The position numbers and the translations under genes are program-made. 64,000 nucleotides of DNA from Diploptera punctata. Taxonomy: Eukaryota; Arthropoda; Insecta; Blattodea; Blaberidae. The DNA lies in contig JASPKZ010000424.1 of assembly GCA_030220185.1 (NCBI GenBank), forward strand, positions 124,001-188,000, read 5' to 3'. The notes under the pieces were generated by a model. It made no database searches and had not been told where the DNA came from. It was given only the letters and a program-made list of their open reading frames with translations. Positions 10,036-19,494 of this stretch are shown here, in pieces (position 1 is the stretch's first letter; the number at the start of each line of letters is the position of its first letter).

Positions 10036-10063
10036 TAAGTAAATGTTATCTGTCTTTATAGAA

Positions 10064-10345
10064 AGTCGCATATAATAAGAACAGCTAAGTCTCATAGACT
10101 GCGATGGGCAGGACATGTGGCACGAATGGAGAATGAAAGATCTGCATGAAAGCTTCTTATAGGAAAACCAGAGGGAAAATGCCCAGTCGGTAGACCAAGA
10201 ATTTGAATAACACTAACCATGATTTGAGGGAAATAGATTATACAGGGAATAATTTGAAAACATTAGCTCAAGATAGGGATGTATGGAGAGCTTATGTCCG
10301 CTAAGCCATGAACCTACAGGTTCGATACAAACAAACAAACAATTA
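10064..10345 (+). mobile_element. LINE-A fragment, extreme 3' end
   Basis: It begins inside the coding end ('RTAKSHRLRWAGHVARMENE') and ends at the 3' end GGTTCGATACAAACAAACAA, with a variant tail. It is inserted into the O element at the point where the O frame ends; O sequence resumes at about 10346. Confidence 0.75.
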
Positions 10346-10485
10346 AATGGTATCTATTGACATCATAGAAAAAGCGTAAACGTGTAATAGGGTAGGTACA
10401 ATATAATTTTTTGTCATAAATAAATAAGAAATGTTGGAAGTTTCTGATTATTTATACCATCTTATGTTGTATTCAGTCTTAACTA

Positions 10486-10489
<4 letters not shown>

Positions 10490-10533
<44 letters not shown>
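10490..10533. repeat. (AT)n microsatellite
   Basis: Pure AT dinucleotide run at the 3' border of the adjacent antisense E repeat. Confidence 0.95.
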
Positions 10534-10534
<1 letters not shown>

Positions 10535-10538
<4 letters not shown>

Positions 10539-10892
10539 GTTTGTTTCTTTGTTTGTTCGTTCTTTCGTACTTCATGCGCGGTCATACTGTTGATCCGATT
10601 GTGATCGGGTTTTTTGCCAAATGTTCAGGAGATTCCCTAAGAGAGTTGTGATACTCAACTCCTACACTCTTAAAAATTGCCCTTTATAGTGGAAAACGTG
10701 AAAAAGGTAGCTCTTTGGACTCTTAAATGGCTTACGCTGCCTAAACCATAAGAAATACACAAAATTAATGTACATAGAATTGAATATCTCAAAAAACTCT
10801 ACAAAAAGTAGAGTATAACAGCGCACGGCTGGTGGTAAAAACACATTAACATTTATTTAGGAGCAGCAGCGCACGCCGGGTATTAGCTAGTA
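10535..10892 (-). mobile_element. E repeat, antisense, short form
   Basis: The reverse complement starts TACTAGCTAATACCCGGCGT and ends in the tail ATCACAATCGGATCAACAGT followed by a (CAAA)-like run. The middle is deleted compared with the copy at 15690-16612. Inserted in the O element together with its neighbour. Confidence 0.7.
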
Positions 10893-10910
10893 GGCCTATA
10901 TAGAAATCAA

Positions 10911-11434
10911 TGTTTGTTTGTTTGTTTGTTTGTTTGTTTGTTTGTTTGTTTGTTTGTTTGTTTGTTTGTTCGTATTCTATGCGCGGTCATACCGTTGATC
11001 CGATTGTGATCGGGTTTTTTGCAAAATGTTCAGGAGATTCCCGGGATGAACATGGGCCATGAGAGAGTTGTAATACTCAATCCCTTCACCCCTAAATATC
11101 ACCCTTTGTAGCGAAAAACGTGAAATGAAGTCCCTAAAAACGTGAAATGAAGTCCCTATTTTGACGCTTAAATGGTTTATGCTGCCTAAATCATAACAAA
11201 TACACCAAATTAATGTACACAGAATTGAATATCTCAAAAAATTCAACAAAAAAAGTCAGAGACTGCATATGTTTATCTTTTACGGATAACTCACAATAAC
11301 CATTTTTGTCTTTCATTGATGCCAAGAAGATCAGGAAAAGCTGATTCCCGGGCAAGCGTAGCAGCTCAAGGCTGGTGGTAAAAACACATTAACATTTATT
11401 TAGGAGTAGCAGCGCACGCCGGGTATTAGCTAGT
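10911..11434 (-). mobile_element. E repeat, antisense, with (GTTT)n tail
   Basis: Same family as 10535-10892. It has the antisense tail (TTTG)n at 10911-10969, then GATCCGATTGTGATCGGG, CGGGATGAACATGGGCC, and finally GCGCACGCCGGGTATTAGC and TAG. An 18-bp segment (CGTGAAATGAAGTCCCTA) is repeated back to back at about 11119-11155. The tetranucleotide tail suggests retrotransposition by a LINE-like mechanism. Confidence 0.7.
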
Positions 11435-11562
11435 TTCCCATAAAATACAATGTTGTCTAAGAACAATGTTTATACCGCACACAATTCAGTGCGGTTAAAA
11501 GGAGCACCACGGTTCCCCCAATACACGAAGTCGATGGAGTAATGCCTTATGTAAGTTTGTTT

Positions 11563-12030
11563 TTGCGCGATAGTGCGTTTTGTCGTACTAACAGCATTGG
11601 CGACCATGATTGAAAGTTCGACTTCCTACATTTCGGGATTGCCAACCTAAATAACTATACTCTAATATTACATATTACAAACTTCGTGCGGGAAGTAAAA
11701 CCACTGTCCTCTATGTATACTACGTACAATGTATATACAAAAAATATCCAAAAGGTAATGTTAATATACATTATACGAAACAACTCACTGCATTTTAAAT
11801 TAACTGAACTTTATTTGAAATAATATAAACCAATAAATACGTAATTTCCGCCATTATAAGACTGATTCGTGTCACGGTCTGCTGTAGTCTCAACCAATAA
11901 ACAACAGACTATTAACGTTAGTCAGTTGTTTATAATGAACGCACATATTTCCAACAAAGATATCATTTTACTATTATTTATTATTTTGAAAACACCATCG
12001 CGCAAAAAATAATCTACAACGCCCGTTTGT
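11563..12030 (+). mobile_element. N element copy 1
   Basis: It starts TTGCGCGATAGTGCGTTTTG. The far side has GAAAACACCATCGCGCAA, an inverted match to the start, then ACAACGC. The inside carries AACTTCGTGCGGGAAGTAAA and ACTATTAACGTTAG. The same sequence is found inverted at 30309-30812. It interrupts the right end of the O element. No ORF. Confidence 0.55.
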
Positions 12031-12032
12031 GA

Positions 12033-12118
12033 AGTGTTTTACAGAATCTCGGAAATTAAAAACCTCGCTATCGCTCGGTTTTCAAACATTTCCCTCGATT
12101 CTGTAAATACCACTTCCC
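12033..12118. repeat. Imperfect palindrome, ~40-bp arms
   Basis: GAAGTGTTTTACAGAATC on the left and GATTCTGTAAATACCACTTC on the right pair across a loop containing AACCTCGCTATCGCTCGG. It lies at the junction between the N element and the degraded O-element right end. Confidence 0.55.
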
Positions 12119-12164
12119 AACCTTGCATCGTAATATACTATTACAGTACAACTGGAATTTACAG

Positions 12165-13400
12165 TAACGTATTGTTAGCAATATCGACAGATAGTCGATA
12201 GCAATTTTCCCTATCAAAATAAAATAATGTATCCTTTTATAAGAAAATTCCATATAAATGCAGTATTTAATACAGCTGCTACTAATTTAAATGTAGAAAT
12301 TAAGCCTCATGTTCTTGTGGTCAGAGCACCTGTCTACAGTTCTTAGGGTCCCGGGTTTGATTTCCGTTCAGACACAGGAATTTTTCTTAAAAGCGATTAT
12401 ATCGCATGGTCTGGAATTTAGATTAAGTTTAAAGACTATCCTGCTGTTCTATTATCATTTATCGACCATCTATCATAGCAGTGAAGTAACTCCGGTTTCC
12501 CACGCGCCACAACCTCGAAGATCAATTACAGTTCCACCAATACCAAGAGAGACTGTCAGAAATGTCGTAAAGATAACACTGGTCAACATGATTTTTGTCC
12601 CATGAGTACCAATAGTTGTACTTAATACAGTTTCTTATCGTGTTTTCAAATATGTATTCGGAAGTTCTCCATCACCCACAGTTTTTTTATTTCAATTTCA
12701 ATTAATGGATTTAAATTATTATTTTTTTAATAAACTTTTTTCGTCTATTTATTATATTGGCGCAGTGAGCGATGAGCACGGAGAACACTTTCATCAGGAG
12801 ATTTCAGCTAAAGAAAAGATATATCAAGGCAAATGGAATCTTAATATGCTGACCGATTATTGATGGGCCATCAAGAGCGATGCTCCACAGCCCAAATGTA
12901 GCAGAAAATCATCATTTCTTACTTTCTAGGTGAGTCCGAATGTTCGAATATTGTGTAGTTACGAATGTAGAAGATATTAAAGTGTTTGAAATTATTAAAA
13001 ATGCCTGTCTCTCGGAAACCTTGCGTGATGGAGAAAAACCAACATCATATTTGAAGTCAGGTGAAAAAATACTATCAGAATCACATATTTTTCTTTTTGA
13101 GACAAAAAAAAAAAGTTTCTTTTTTGTTGCTCAATGTAACCTGAAGGTAATGTACAAAAAAAATCTTACAGCATCCGTTCATAGTGTATTTTTTAAAACT
13201 GAAATAACTTGCTGATGCAACGCCATCGCGGGAGATAAATCACCGCTTATTTCTCAGACTTTTTTACGTGATTGCATTACCTGACACTACCTTCCATATT
13301 TTTTCACAAGTTCACTGAACCACACAAATGCATTATTTTTGCATTTTTTAAAATAAAGACAGGAAATACTAATAGCCAACACACACACATTATATTATAT
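12165..13400. other. Unassigned; one tRNA-like decayed SINE head
   Basis: Near 12315-12368 the + strand reads TGGTCAGAGCACC, then GGGTCCCGGGTTTGATTTCC, which resemble A and B boxes of a tRNA-derived SINE head. The rest to 13400 is AT-rich with short unrecognised ORFs, including 91 codons at 12940-13215 with no visible domain. Confidence 0.35.
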
Positions 13401-13404
13401 AGCA

Positions 13405-14345
13405 ACAAGAAACTAGAGCTTGAAGTAAATATCAATAAAAATAAACATATGATAAAACTAAGAAATACATTATATAATGGAAATGGACAGTTAATGGGGA
13501 AATTTTTAAGTGGCAGAATTCAAATAGGCCTACCTAGGAACAATAATTACAAAGAGGAATGATATGCACAAAGAAATTAAACTTAAACTCAATTTTGGAA
13601 ATGCATGCTATTATGCATTGCAGGTATTCTTGTCCCAATTCTTTTAAAAGAGCATTAAATTGAAAATATATAAAACTGTTATTCTCCCAGTTATATTATA
13701 TGGATGCGAAACACAGACTTGCACTTAAGGCAGGAGAAAAGATTACGAGTATTTAAGAATAAAGTTCTCAGGTAAACTTTTTGGACCAAGGAGAAATGAA
13801 CAGACAGGGGAATTGAGAAGACTACATAAAATTGTGCTACATGATCTTTATATGAAATCAGGTATACTAAGAAGGGTTAAGTTCGTAAACTGCGATAGAC
13901 AGGACATGTGGCACTATGCGATAGACAGGACATGTGGCACTAATGGAGAATAAAAGAGGGCATGGAAATTTCTTGTAGGAAAACCAGAGTGAAAACGGCC
14001 AGTTGGTAGACCAATAATGAGTCATATGTATTTATGCAGTCCAGCTGCATTTATGCTGAAATAATACGTGATCTTTCATGTTATATCGTTATTTTCTTGC
14101 ATCTTTCTTAGGTTTTAGCTAAAATGCCAGGGACAAACTTTTTTGGTCTTACAACTCCAGCTCGCATAAAAGTACTAAACACAATAGAAAGTGATGTAGT
14201 GGAAGAATAACAATAATCATGATTTGGGGGAAGTAGATTATATACAGGGATGATTGAAAAACATTAGCTCAGGACAGGGATGTATGGAGTGCTTATGTCC
14301 GCACGGCCATGAACCTGCGTGTTCGATAGTGCCAGTGAGTTAGTT
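13405..14345 (+). mobile_element. LINE-A fragment with a 179-bp insert
   Basis: Broken translation follows LINE-A from 'KLELEVNINKNKHMIKLRNT' (RT thumb side) through 'YLGTIITKRN', 'YGCETQTC', 'FGPRRNEQTGE' and 'GRPIMS' to the usual 3' end AGTGCCAGTGAGTTAG. A 37-bp piece near 13905-13943 is repeated in tandem. Foreign sequence sits at 14022-14200. Confidence 0.8.
14022..14200 (+). other. Insert in LINE-A with exon-like end
   Basis: LINE-A sequence breaks after AATGAG and resumes at GGAAGAATAACA. The insert has a pyrimidine-rich stretch, TCTTGCATCTTTCTTAG, followed by an ATG at 14124. From there 'MPGTNFFGLTTPARIKVLN' and 'TIESDVVEE' are open until TAA at 14208. It looks like a splice acceptor plus the start of a coding exon. 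I do not recognise the protein, and chance cannot be excluded for 28 codons. Confidence 0.35.
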
Positions 14346-14682
14346 ATAACCTACATGTTAAAAGCGTCTTCAAATAAAATAGAAAAAAATCATAAAATAT
14401 AAGTTGCATATAGGTCTATACTGACTTAGGCATTCACGGCCGAGATTCGTATTATGACCTTGTAGACTTTTTTCGGGCTTGTTGGTGTGGTCGTGAGGCT
14501 CCTCGAAGTTCCGCCGGAGACTGAGTCCGACATAGGCCTACTCAAGATGCCACAAGCCCGAAAAATGTCAACAGATCATAAGTTACATGTGTGCGAAACC
14601 AGAAAGGCAATTTGTGGAAACCTTGCATACCAACGTAGAGCAATCGGAATCCTGTGTTAGAGAGGTGGACAATGGGAAACCA

Positions 14683-14685
<3 letters not shown>
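14346..14685. other. Unassigned; contains a gapped inverted repeat
   Basis: TTTTTCGGGCTTG at about 14468-14480 and CAAGCCCGAAAAA at about 14563-14575 are inverted copies across about 80 bp. The motif also occurs in the arms of foldback T at 49751-50119 (TTTTCGGGCTG), so this may be a degraded relative. Confidence 0.4.

Positions 14686-14725
<40 letters not shown>
14686..14725. repeat. (AT)n microsatellite
   Basis: AT dinucleotide run directly bordering the tRNA-like element on its right. Confidence 0.95.
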
Positions 14726-14726
<1 letters not shown>

Positions 14727-14727
<1 letters not shown>

Positions 14728-14960
14728 CATAAAAAGAAAAATAAATGCCTGAGTCGGGATTTGAACCCGAGTTTCTAAACTTTGTACGCTTAGCGCTCTA
14801 ACCATCTGAGCTACTCAAGAATCCTAACACAAACATTTTTCTTATACATACATATATATATATATATATATACAGTATTCTCAATTTACACGAGAGGTAG
14901 CGGGATATCGTTCCAACTCCCATCTAGTGGCCACTATAACAAGTAAGCATATTTAAAGAG
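14727..14960 (-). mobile_element. tRNA-like element (tL), antisense
   Basis: On the minus strand: body with GATGGGAGTTGGAACGATAT and CGCTACCTCTCGTG, a (TA)n spacer at about 14850-14870, then the tRNA-like unit at 14747-14822, then AT repeats. Organisation matches the copies at 9150-9375 and 17735-17935. Confidence 0.65.
14747..14822 (-). tRNA. tRNA-like sequence, anticodon ACA, in tL element
   Basis: The reverse complement folds as a cloverleaf. Acceptor CTTGAGT pairs with ACTCAGG (7 of 7 with one G-T). The D arm has GCTC/GAGC around AGATGGTTA. Anticodon arm TAAGC/GTTTA carries loop GTACAAA. The B-box is GGGTTCAAATCCC. Anticodon ACA would be unusual for cysteine. The repeat context argues for a mobile-element head; function as a tRNA is not shown. 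Confidence 0.55.
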
Positions 14961-15087
14961 AATATTTACTTTATAGCAGTAACGGTTGTATAATTAGATG
15001 TTATAACTATATTTTTTACATTTAGCAATGAAGGCAAATATGACATGAAAAGAAAAAAGAATATATATATATATATATATATATATA

Positions 15088-15656
15088 CTAGCTAATACCC
15101 GGCGTGCGCTGCTACGCCTAATTAAATTAAATGTATTTTTATGTTTAGTTGAATAAGTAAAAACAAAAATAATTATACATTCATATCGTAATTATTTTTT
15201 TATATTTTCTTGGCATAAATGAGCTGAAAGACAAAAATGGTTATTGAGAGTTATTCATAAAAGAATACCCGCCGTGCGCTGCTATGCTTGCCCGGGAATC
15301 TAGTCAACCCTATCGTCTTGGCATCAATGAGCTGAAATATAAAAATGGTTATTACGAGTTATGCGTAAAAGATAGACATGCTGTCGCGGACTCTTTTGTA
15401 GATTTTTTTTATATCCAATTCTGTGTGCATTAATTTGGTGTATATGTCATGGTATAGGCAGCGTGAGCCATTTAAACGTCCAAAAAGTTCCGAAAAACAT
15501 ATTTTTTCACTACAAAGGGTGATTTTAGGGGTGAATGGGTTAAGTATTATAACTCCCTCATAGCCTATGTTCATCCCGGGAAACTCCTGAACATTTTGCA
15601 AAAAGCCCCATCACAATCGGATAAATGGTGTAGTAATGCATAAAGGACAGACATTC

Positions 15657-15658
<2 letters not shown>
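15088..15658 (+). mobile_element. E repeat
   Basis: It starts ACTAGCTAATACCCGGCGTG, then GTTGAATAAGTAAAAAC, GTTATTGAGAGTTATTCATA, and TCAATTCTGTGTGCATTAAT in related form. It ends with CCCATCACAATCGGATAAAT and GCATAAAGGACAGACA. A second CCCGCCGTGCGCTGC at about 15270 marks an internal partial repeat. Flanked by (AT)n on both sides. Confidence 0.7.
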
Positions 15659-15689
<31 letters not shown>

Positions 15690-15695
<6 letters not shown>

Positions 15696-16605
15696 CTAGC
15701 TAATATCCGGCGTGCGCTGCTACGCCTAAATAAATGAAAATTAATGTGCTTTTATGTTTAGCTGACTAAGTGAGAGGAAAAATAATTGTAAATTTATATT
15801 TTTAGATACTCCGTGATGATTACCCGGCGTTGCCCGGGAATCTACTTATCCCGATCTTCTTGACATAAATGAACTGAAATACGAAAATTAATGTTTTTTT
15901 TATGTTTAGATAAGTAAGTGAAAAGAAAAAAATTATATCGTAATTATTTTTTAAATACCCCGTGCTGTTTACCCGGCGTGTTCCGGGAATCTACTCATCC
16001 CGATCTTCTTGGCATAAATGAGCTGAAAGAGAAAAATCAATGTACTTCTTACGATTAGTTGAATAGGTAACATAAAAAATAATTATAAATGTATATAGTA
16101 ATTATTTTAAGATTCCCCGTGTTGATTACCCGGTGTTGCCCGAGAATCTACTTATCTGGATCTTCTTGGCATAAATGAGCTAAAAGACAAAATTCGTTAT
16201 TGTGAGTTATCCGTAAAAGAATACCCGCCACGTGCCGCTATGCTTGCACAGGAATCTACTTACTTGTCAGGATCTTCTTGACATCAATGAAAGACAAAAA
16301 TGGTTATTGTGAGTTATCCGTAAGAGACAAACATATGCTGCCGTGGACTTTTTTGTAGAGCTTTTTGAGATATTCAATTCTGTGTACATTAATGCTGTGT
16401 ATTTGTTATGGTTTAGGCAGCGTAAGCCATTTAAGCATCCAAAGAGCTACCGTTTTCATGTTTTCCACCACAAAAGCGATTTTTAAGTTGTGTAGGAATA
16501 GAGTATCACAACTCTCTTATAGCCTATGTACATCCCGGGAATCTCTTGAACATTTTGCAAAAAGCCCCATCACAATCGGATCAAGCCGCGCATAAAGTAC
16601 GAACA

Positions 16606-16612
<7 letters not shown>
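15690..16612 (+). mobile_element. E repeat, long form with tandem units
   Basis: Same start (ACTAGCTAATATCCGGCGTG) and end (AAAGTACGAACAAACAA) as other E copies, but internally expanded. Three roughly 150-bp units follow each other at about 15733-15884, 15885-16034 and 16035-16190. Each has a GTTTAG-like start, CCCGGCGTT or CCCGGTGTT, GAATCTACTTATC, and TCTTCTTGGCATAAATGA. A shorter fourth unit follows. No ORF. Confidence 0.7.

Positions 16613-16674
<62 letters not shown>
16613..16674. repeat. (AT)n microsatellite
   Basis: About 62 bp of pure AT following the E repeat tail. Confidence 0.95.
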
Positions 16675-16676
<2 letters not shown>

Positions 16677-16679
16677 ACG

Positions 16680-17179
16680 GAAACCACCTGCTTACAGTGT
16701 GAAGCACTTCACTCTGCTAGGCTGAAGGATAGAAACTGGGAAACAAGAGCCAAACTTTCTGTTTTGCTATGATGTTTTATTGTTTAATTTATTGTTATCA
16801 GTTAGTTGTTTACTCATAATTATGGACAATGGCTTTTGTCAAGTCCCCTGCATTTGTATAAATAAATAAATAGTATTCTACATTGCAAGTTATGCTTATC
16901 ATATATTTTATTAATCGAATCTAATATAATTTTGAAGGTTAAAACACGCAAGTCCTTGCAGACGGGATCGCATTTCCACACTCTGCCACCTGCAGCAGTC
17001 ATTATTTTGCCGCTCTGCAGAGCTAATTGCAATAAATAGGCATGAATTAAACATGTTCCACAATAACAATGTTAAATTAATACAAAAACGAAAAATTACG
17101 TCACGCAACAATTACGTAAACTAAGCTAATTCCTCAGCAAGTCGAATTTATAGTTCAACTTAGCTGCTTTATGGTACAT
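16680..17179. other. Unassigned stretch
   Basis: No repeat family recognised except the motif CGTAAACTAAGCTAATTCC near 17115, related to 2915 and 25627. No coding signal. Confidence 0.35.
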
Positions 17180-17512
17180 CCATCCATAGTAATTCTGTCC
17201 AGGGCAGGTCTTTCACTGCAATCATAGCATTTTCATGCTATGCTTTGCAGCTTTACTAGGGAATTATAAGTGTGGTAGCTTCGCGTTGCTTTCCACACCG
17301 GTGAAGGATGTTCAAGATAATGATAAAGATGATGATTGCCGGATGATTTTCGGGGAACATTTGGGCATTAAGCTTCGCTTCCTGATATTTGTCTTACAGG
17401 TGAGGGAAAAAACCGGAAAAAACCTCACCCAGGAGCCTGTCCCGACCGAGAATTGAACCTGGGCCCGCTGCGTGACAAGGCAGCACGGTACCTCGAGACC
17501 ACAGCTGTGGGC
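17180..17512 (-). mobile_element. SINE-1, antisense, full length
   Basis: Complement of tail 1, central block and tRNA head in the usual order, ending ACAGCTGTGGGC. The ORFs here on both strands are shadows of the SINE. Confidence 0.9.
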
Positions 17513-17528
17513 AATTATGGTGTATATC

Positions 17529-17653
17529 GGGCCCGGATTCAATTCCCGGTCGGGACAGGCTCCTGGGTGAGGTTTTTTCCGTTTTTTTTCACCTGTAAGA
17601 CAAATGTCAGGAAGCTTAAGGCCCAAATGGTCCCCGAAAATCATCCGATCATC

Positions 17654-17655
<2 letters not shown>
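17529..17655 (+). mobile_element. SINE-1, truncated, head and centre only
   Basis: It starts within the head (GGCCCGGATTCAATTCCCGG) and runs through GGTGAGGTTTTTTCCG and GTAAGACAAATGTCAGG to the (ATC) stretch. There it meets (TA)n/(CA)n and has no tail. It faces the preceding SINE-1, giving a short inverted pair. Confidence 0.8.

Positions 17656-17692
<37 letters not shown>
17656..17692. repeat. (TA)n(CA)n microsatellite
   Basis: Compound dinucleotide repeat, TA then CA. Confidence 0.95.
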
Positions 17693-17734
17693 TACATTGA
17701 AGCGCCAATGCTATAACGTAAAAATTCTGTTTAA

Positions 17735-17935
17735 TTTGCTTACTTCTTATAGTAGCCACGAGAGGGCAGTGATACCGAGTTCCCGCTACTTCTCATAATA
17801 GAGAATGTATATAAAGGAAAAAAATGTTTGTACTACGATGTCTGGATAGCGCAGGTGGTTGCGCACTAACGTATCAAGTTAGAGGTCTTGAGTTCAAATC
17901 CCGGTTCAGACATATATTTTTTTTATCAAGTCATA
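17735..17935 (+). mobile_element. tRNA-like element (tL), sense
   Basis: Body with GCCACGAGAGGGCAGTGATA and CGCTACTTCTCATAATAG, an AT-rich spacer, then a tRNA-like unit at 17841-17912 and a T-rich 3' end. The body is the same as in the other tL copies; the tRNA-like unit is a different one. Confidence 0.6.
17841..17912 (+). tRNA. tRNA-like sequence with intact acceptor, anticodon ATC
   Basis: Acceptor GTCTGGA pairs with TTCAGAC (7 of 7 with one G-T). D arm GCGC...GCGC; anticodon stem CTAAC/GTTAG with loop GTATCAA, T33 present, anticodon ATC. B-box region GAGTTCAAATCCC. The T stem is poorly paired. It is probably the tRNA part of a tL retroelement, but its fold is the best in the window. Confidence 0.5.
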
Positions 17936-17944
17936 TATATACAT

Positions 17945-18222
17945 ATACGGGGGCTCGCCATACAATACGTTACAAACCGGAAGGTCGAGGGTTCGAGCCA
18001 AGGTGGGGTCAGGATTTTTAAATTAACTCAAACCTTCTGGTGGCACCATAGCCTGGAGTCTACTCAGCCTCTAACGGAAATCAGTACCAGAAGCTTGTTC
18101 TGGAGGTAAAGGCGTCAGTCATGCAAAGGCTGATATATGCCGATTATCTAGAAAAAGTGGGAGCCTTAACCTCCTACTATGGCAAGGGTCTCCAATGGCC
18201 TGTAGTAGGATCACTTTACTGT
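17945..18222 (+). mobile_element. SINE-3, degraded copy
   Basis: tRNA-like head with GGTCGAGGGTTCGAGCC, then GGGGTCAGGATTTTTAAA, GCTTGTTCTGGAGGTAAAG, TCTAGAAAAAGTGGGAGCC, and a 3' end GGATCACTTTACTG running into (TA)n. It aligns with the intact copies at 55419-55731 and 61951-62255. Confidence 0.75.
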
Positions 18223-18241
18223 ATATATATATATATATATA

Positions 18242-19473
18242 TATAGGAACTTCGGGTAATTTGGACCCCTGTTTTGAATTTGTTTTTCTTCTTTTTAATT
18301 AAGGGAATTGAATTTTGTTTAATTACAGTGATTATCATTAGTGTTATAACTATGAAACAACATTGTTATTTTATTCAAATATGGAAACATCTTTATCATT
18401 TATAAACTATTTTACATTACAAGAAAGGTACAGTTTAACCTCCATATTCAGATTAAGTGGACCCCAGAGTCCACCCTAGCTTTTACTATATTTTTAAGTT
18501 TATTTTCTCTATTAATTTATACAGACAGGTACAGATTAATCTGAAAATATTTATGACTTATCATAATTAAAAGCGTTGATTTTTATTTCCATCCATATTA
18601 ATTCTGTCCGAGGGCAGGTCTTTCACTGCAATCATAGCATTTTCATGCTATGATTTGCAGCTTTACTAGGGAATTATAGGTGTGGTAGCTTCGCGTTGCT
18701 TTCCACATCGGTGAAGGATGATGATGATAATGATGGCCATATGATTTCGGGGACAGTTTGGGCCTTAAAGTTTTCCTGACATTTGTCTTACAGGTGAGGA
18801 AAAACCCCGATAAACACCTCACCCAGAAAAACTGTCCCGATCGGGGATCGAACCCGGGCCCGCTGCGTGACAAGGCAGCACGCTACCTCGAGACCACAGC
18901 GGTGGACGATTTTTATTTAATGTTTTGAAAAAATTATTGTTGATTATAACATTCACACGTCATTCAACTGCAGAAAGCGACGTCATTGGGTTTAGTAAGA
19001 TTAAAAGGATATTAAATAAAATTAAGTGAATGGTTTTTACAAATAGCATTCTCATTGATAAAATATACGTATTCGTGTAAAGTGGGCCCAGAGGGTCCAC
19101 ATTAACCGAATTATTTGTAATGTTTAACTATTTTATACAGTCACCATGTCAGATAATATCTAATCAAACCCGTCACTATATTAAAACAGTATCTAGATAA
19201 TATAATATATTTAGGAGTTTTTTCAACATTTGTAATATTAAATAGCAGAAATTAAAAATTAATTCTTAGCTTCAAAAACTTTTAAAGTGGTCATTTTCAT
19301 AAATATCACAAATAAACCCTTCTTCGCACAAAGAATAAAATTAAACTGGCCTTGAACCCGTCAAAGTTGATGAGGGGAAGAAATATTTTATGTTCCAGGG
19401 CAGCACCAATTAAATAAGATATTAACAGAGTACACCCAAACAGAAGGGTCCACATTACATAAATTTCCCTATA
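18242..19473. mobile_element. DNA-transposon-like element with GTGGACCC ends
   Basis: The left end reads TATAGGAACTTCGGGTAATT then TGGACCCC. The right end is the complement of TATAGGGAAATTTATGTAAT followed by GTGGACCC, giving imperfect terminal inverted repeats of about 30 bp. Internal copies of the (A)GTGGACCC motif occur near 18458 and 19081. A SINE-1 is inserted at 18589-18907, so the element itself is about 0.9 kb. No transposase seen; superfamily not assigned. Confidence 0.5.
18589..18907 (-). mobile_element. SINE-1, antisense, with 11-bp TSD
   Basis: All SINE-1 modules are present. It is flanked by GATTTTTATTT at 18578-18588 and again at 18908-18918, a perfect target-site duplication. 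This fixes the SINE-1 ends as CCATCCAT (tail) and GTCCAC (head). Confidence 0.93.
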
Positions 19474-19494
19474 TATATGAAAATAAGACAAATT

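Larger units (their letters stand above)
9546..12163 (+). mobile_element. O element copy 1, split by later insertions
   Basis: The left end is CAGAGCTAAGTTCCAATTG, the TIR shared with 46390 and, inverted, with 33697 and 49528. Own sequence is present at 9546-10050, 10346-10495 and 11435-11560, plus a short degraded right end near 12144-12163 (ACAGTACAACTGG). Inserted between these are a LINE-A end, two E repeats and the N element. Removing the inserts leaves about 0.8 kb, like copy 3. The internal reading frame has two in-frame stops. Confidence 0.65.

Noticed and set aside
12940..13215. 91-codon ORF
   Set aside because: No domain, AT-driven composition with poly-K/F, no splice or promoter context.
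17312..17689. 125-codon minus-strand ORF with transmembrane-like start
   Set aside because: It reads through two SINE-1 copies and a (TA)(CA) microsatellite; the apparent hydrophobic start is repeat translation.
9178..17912. Functional tRNA genes
   Set aside because: The tRNA-like units lie in repeated elements with fixed flanks, show odd anticodons (ACA, ATC) and some unpaired stems. They are kept as tRNA-like sequences only.
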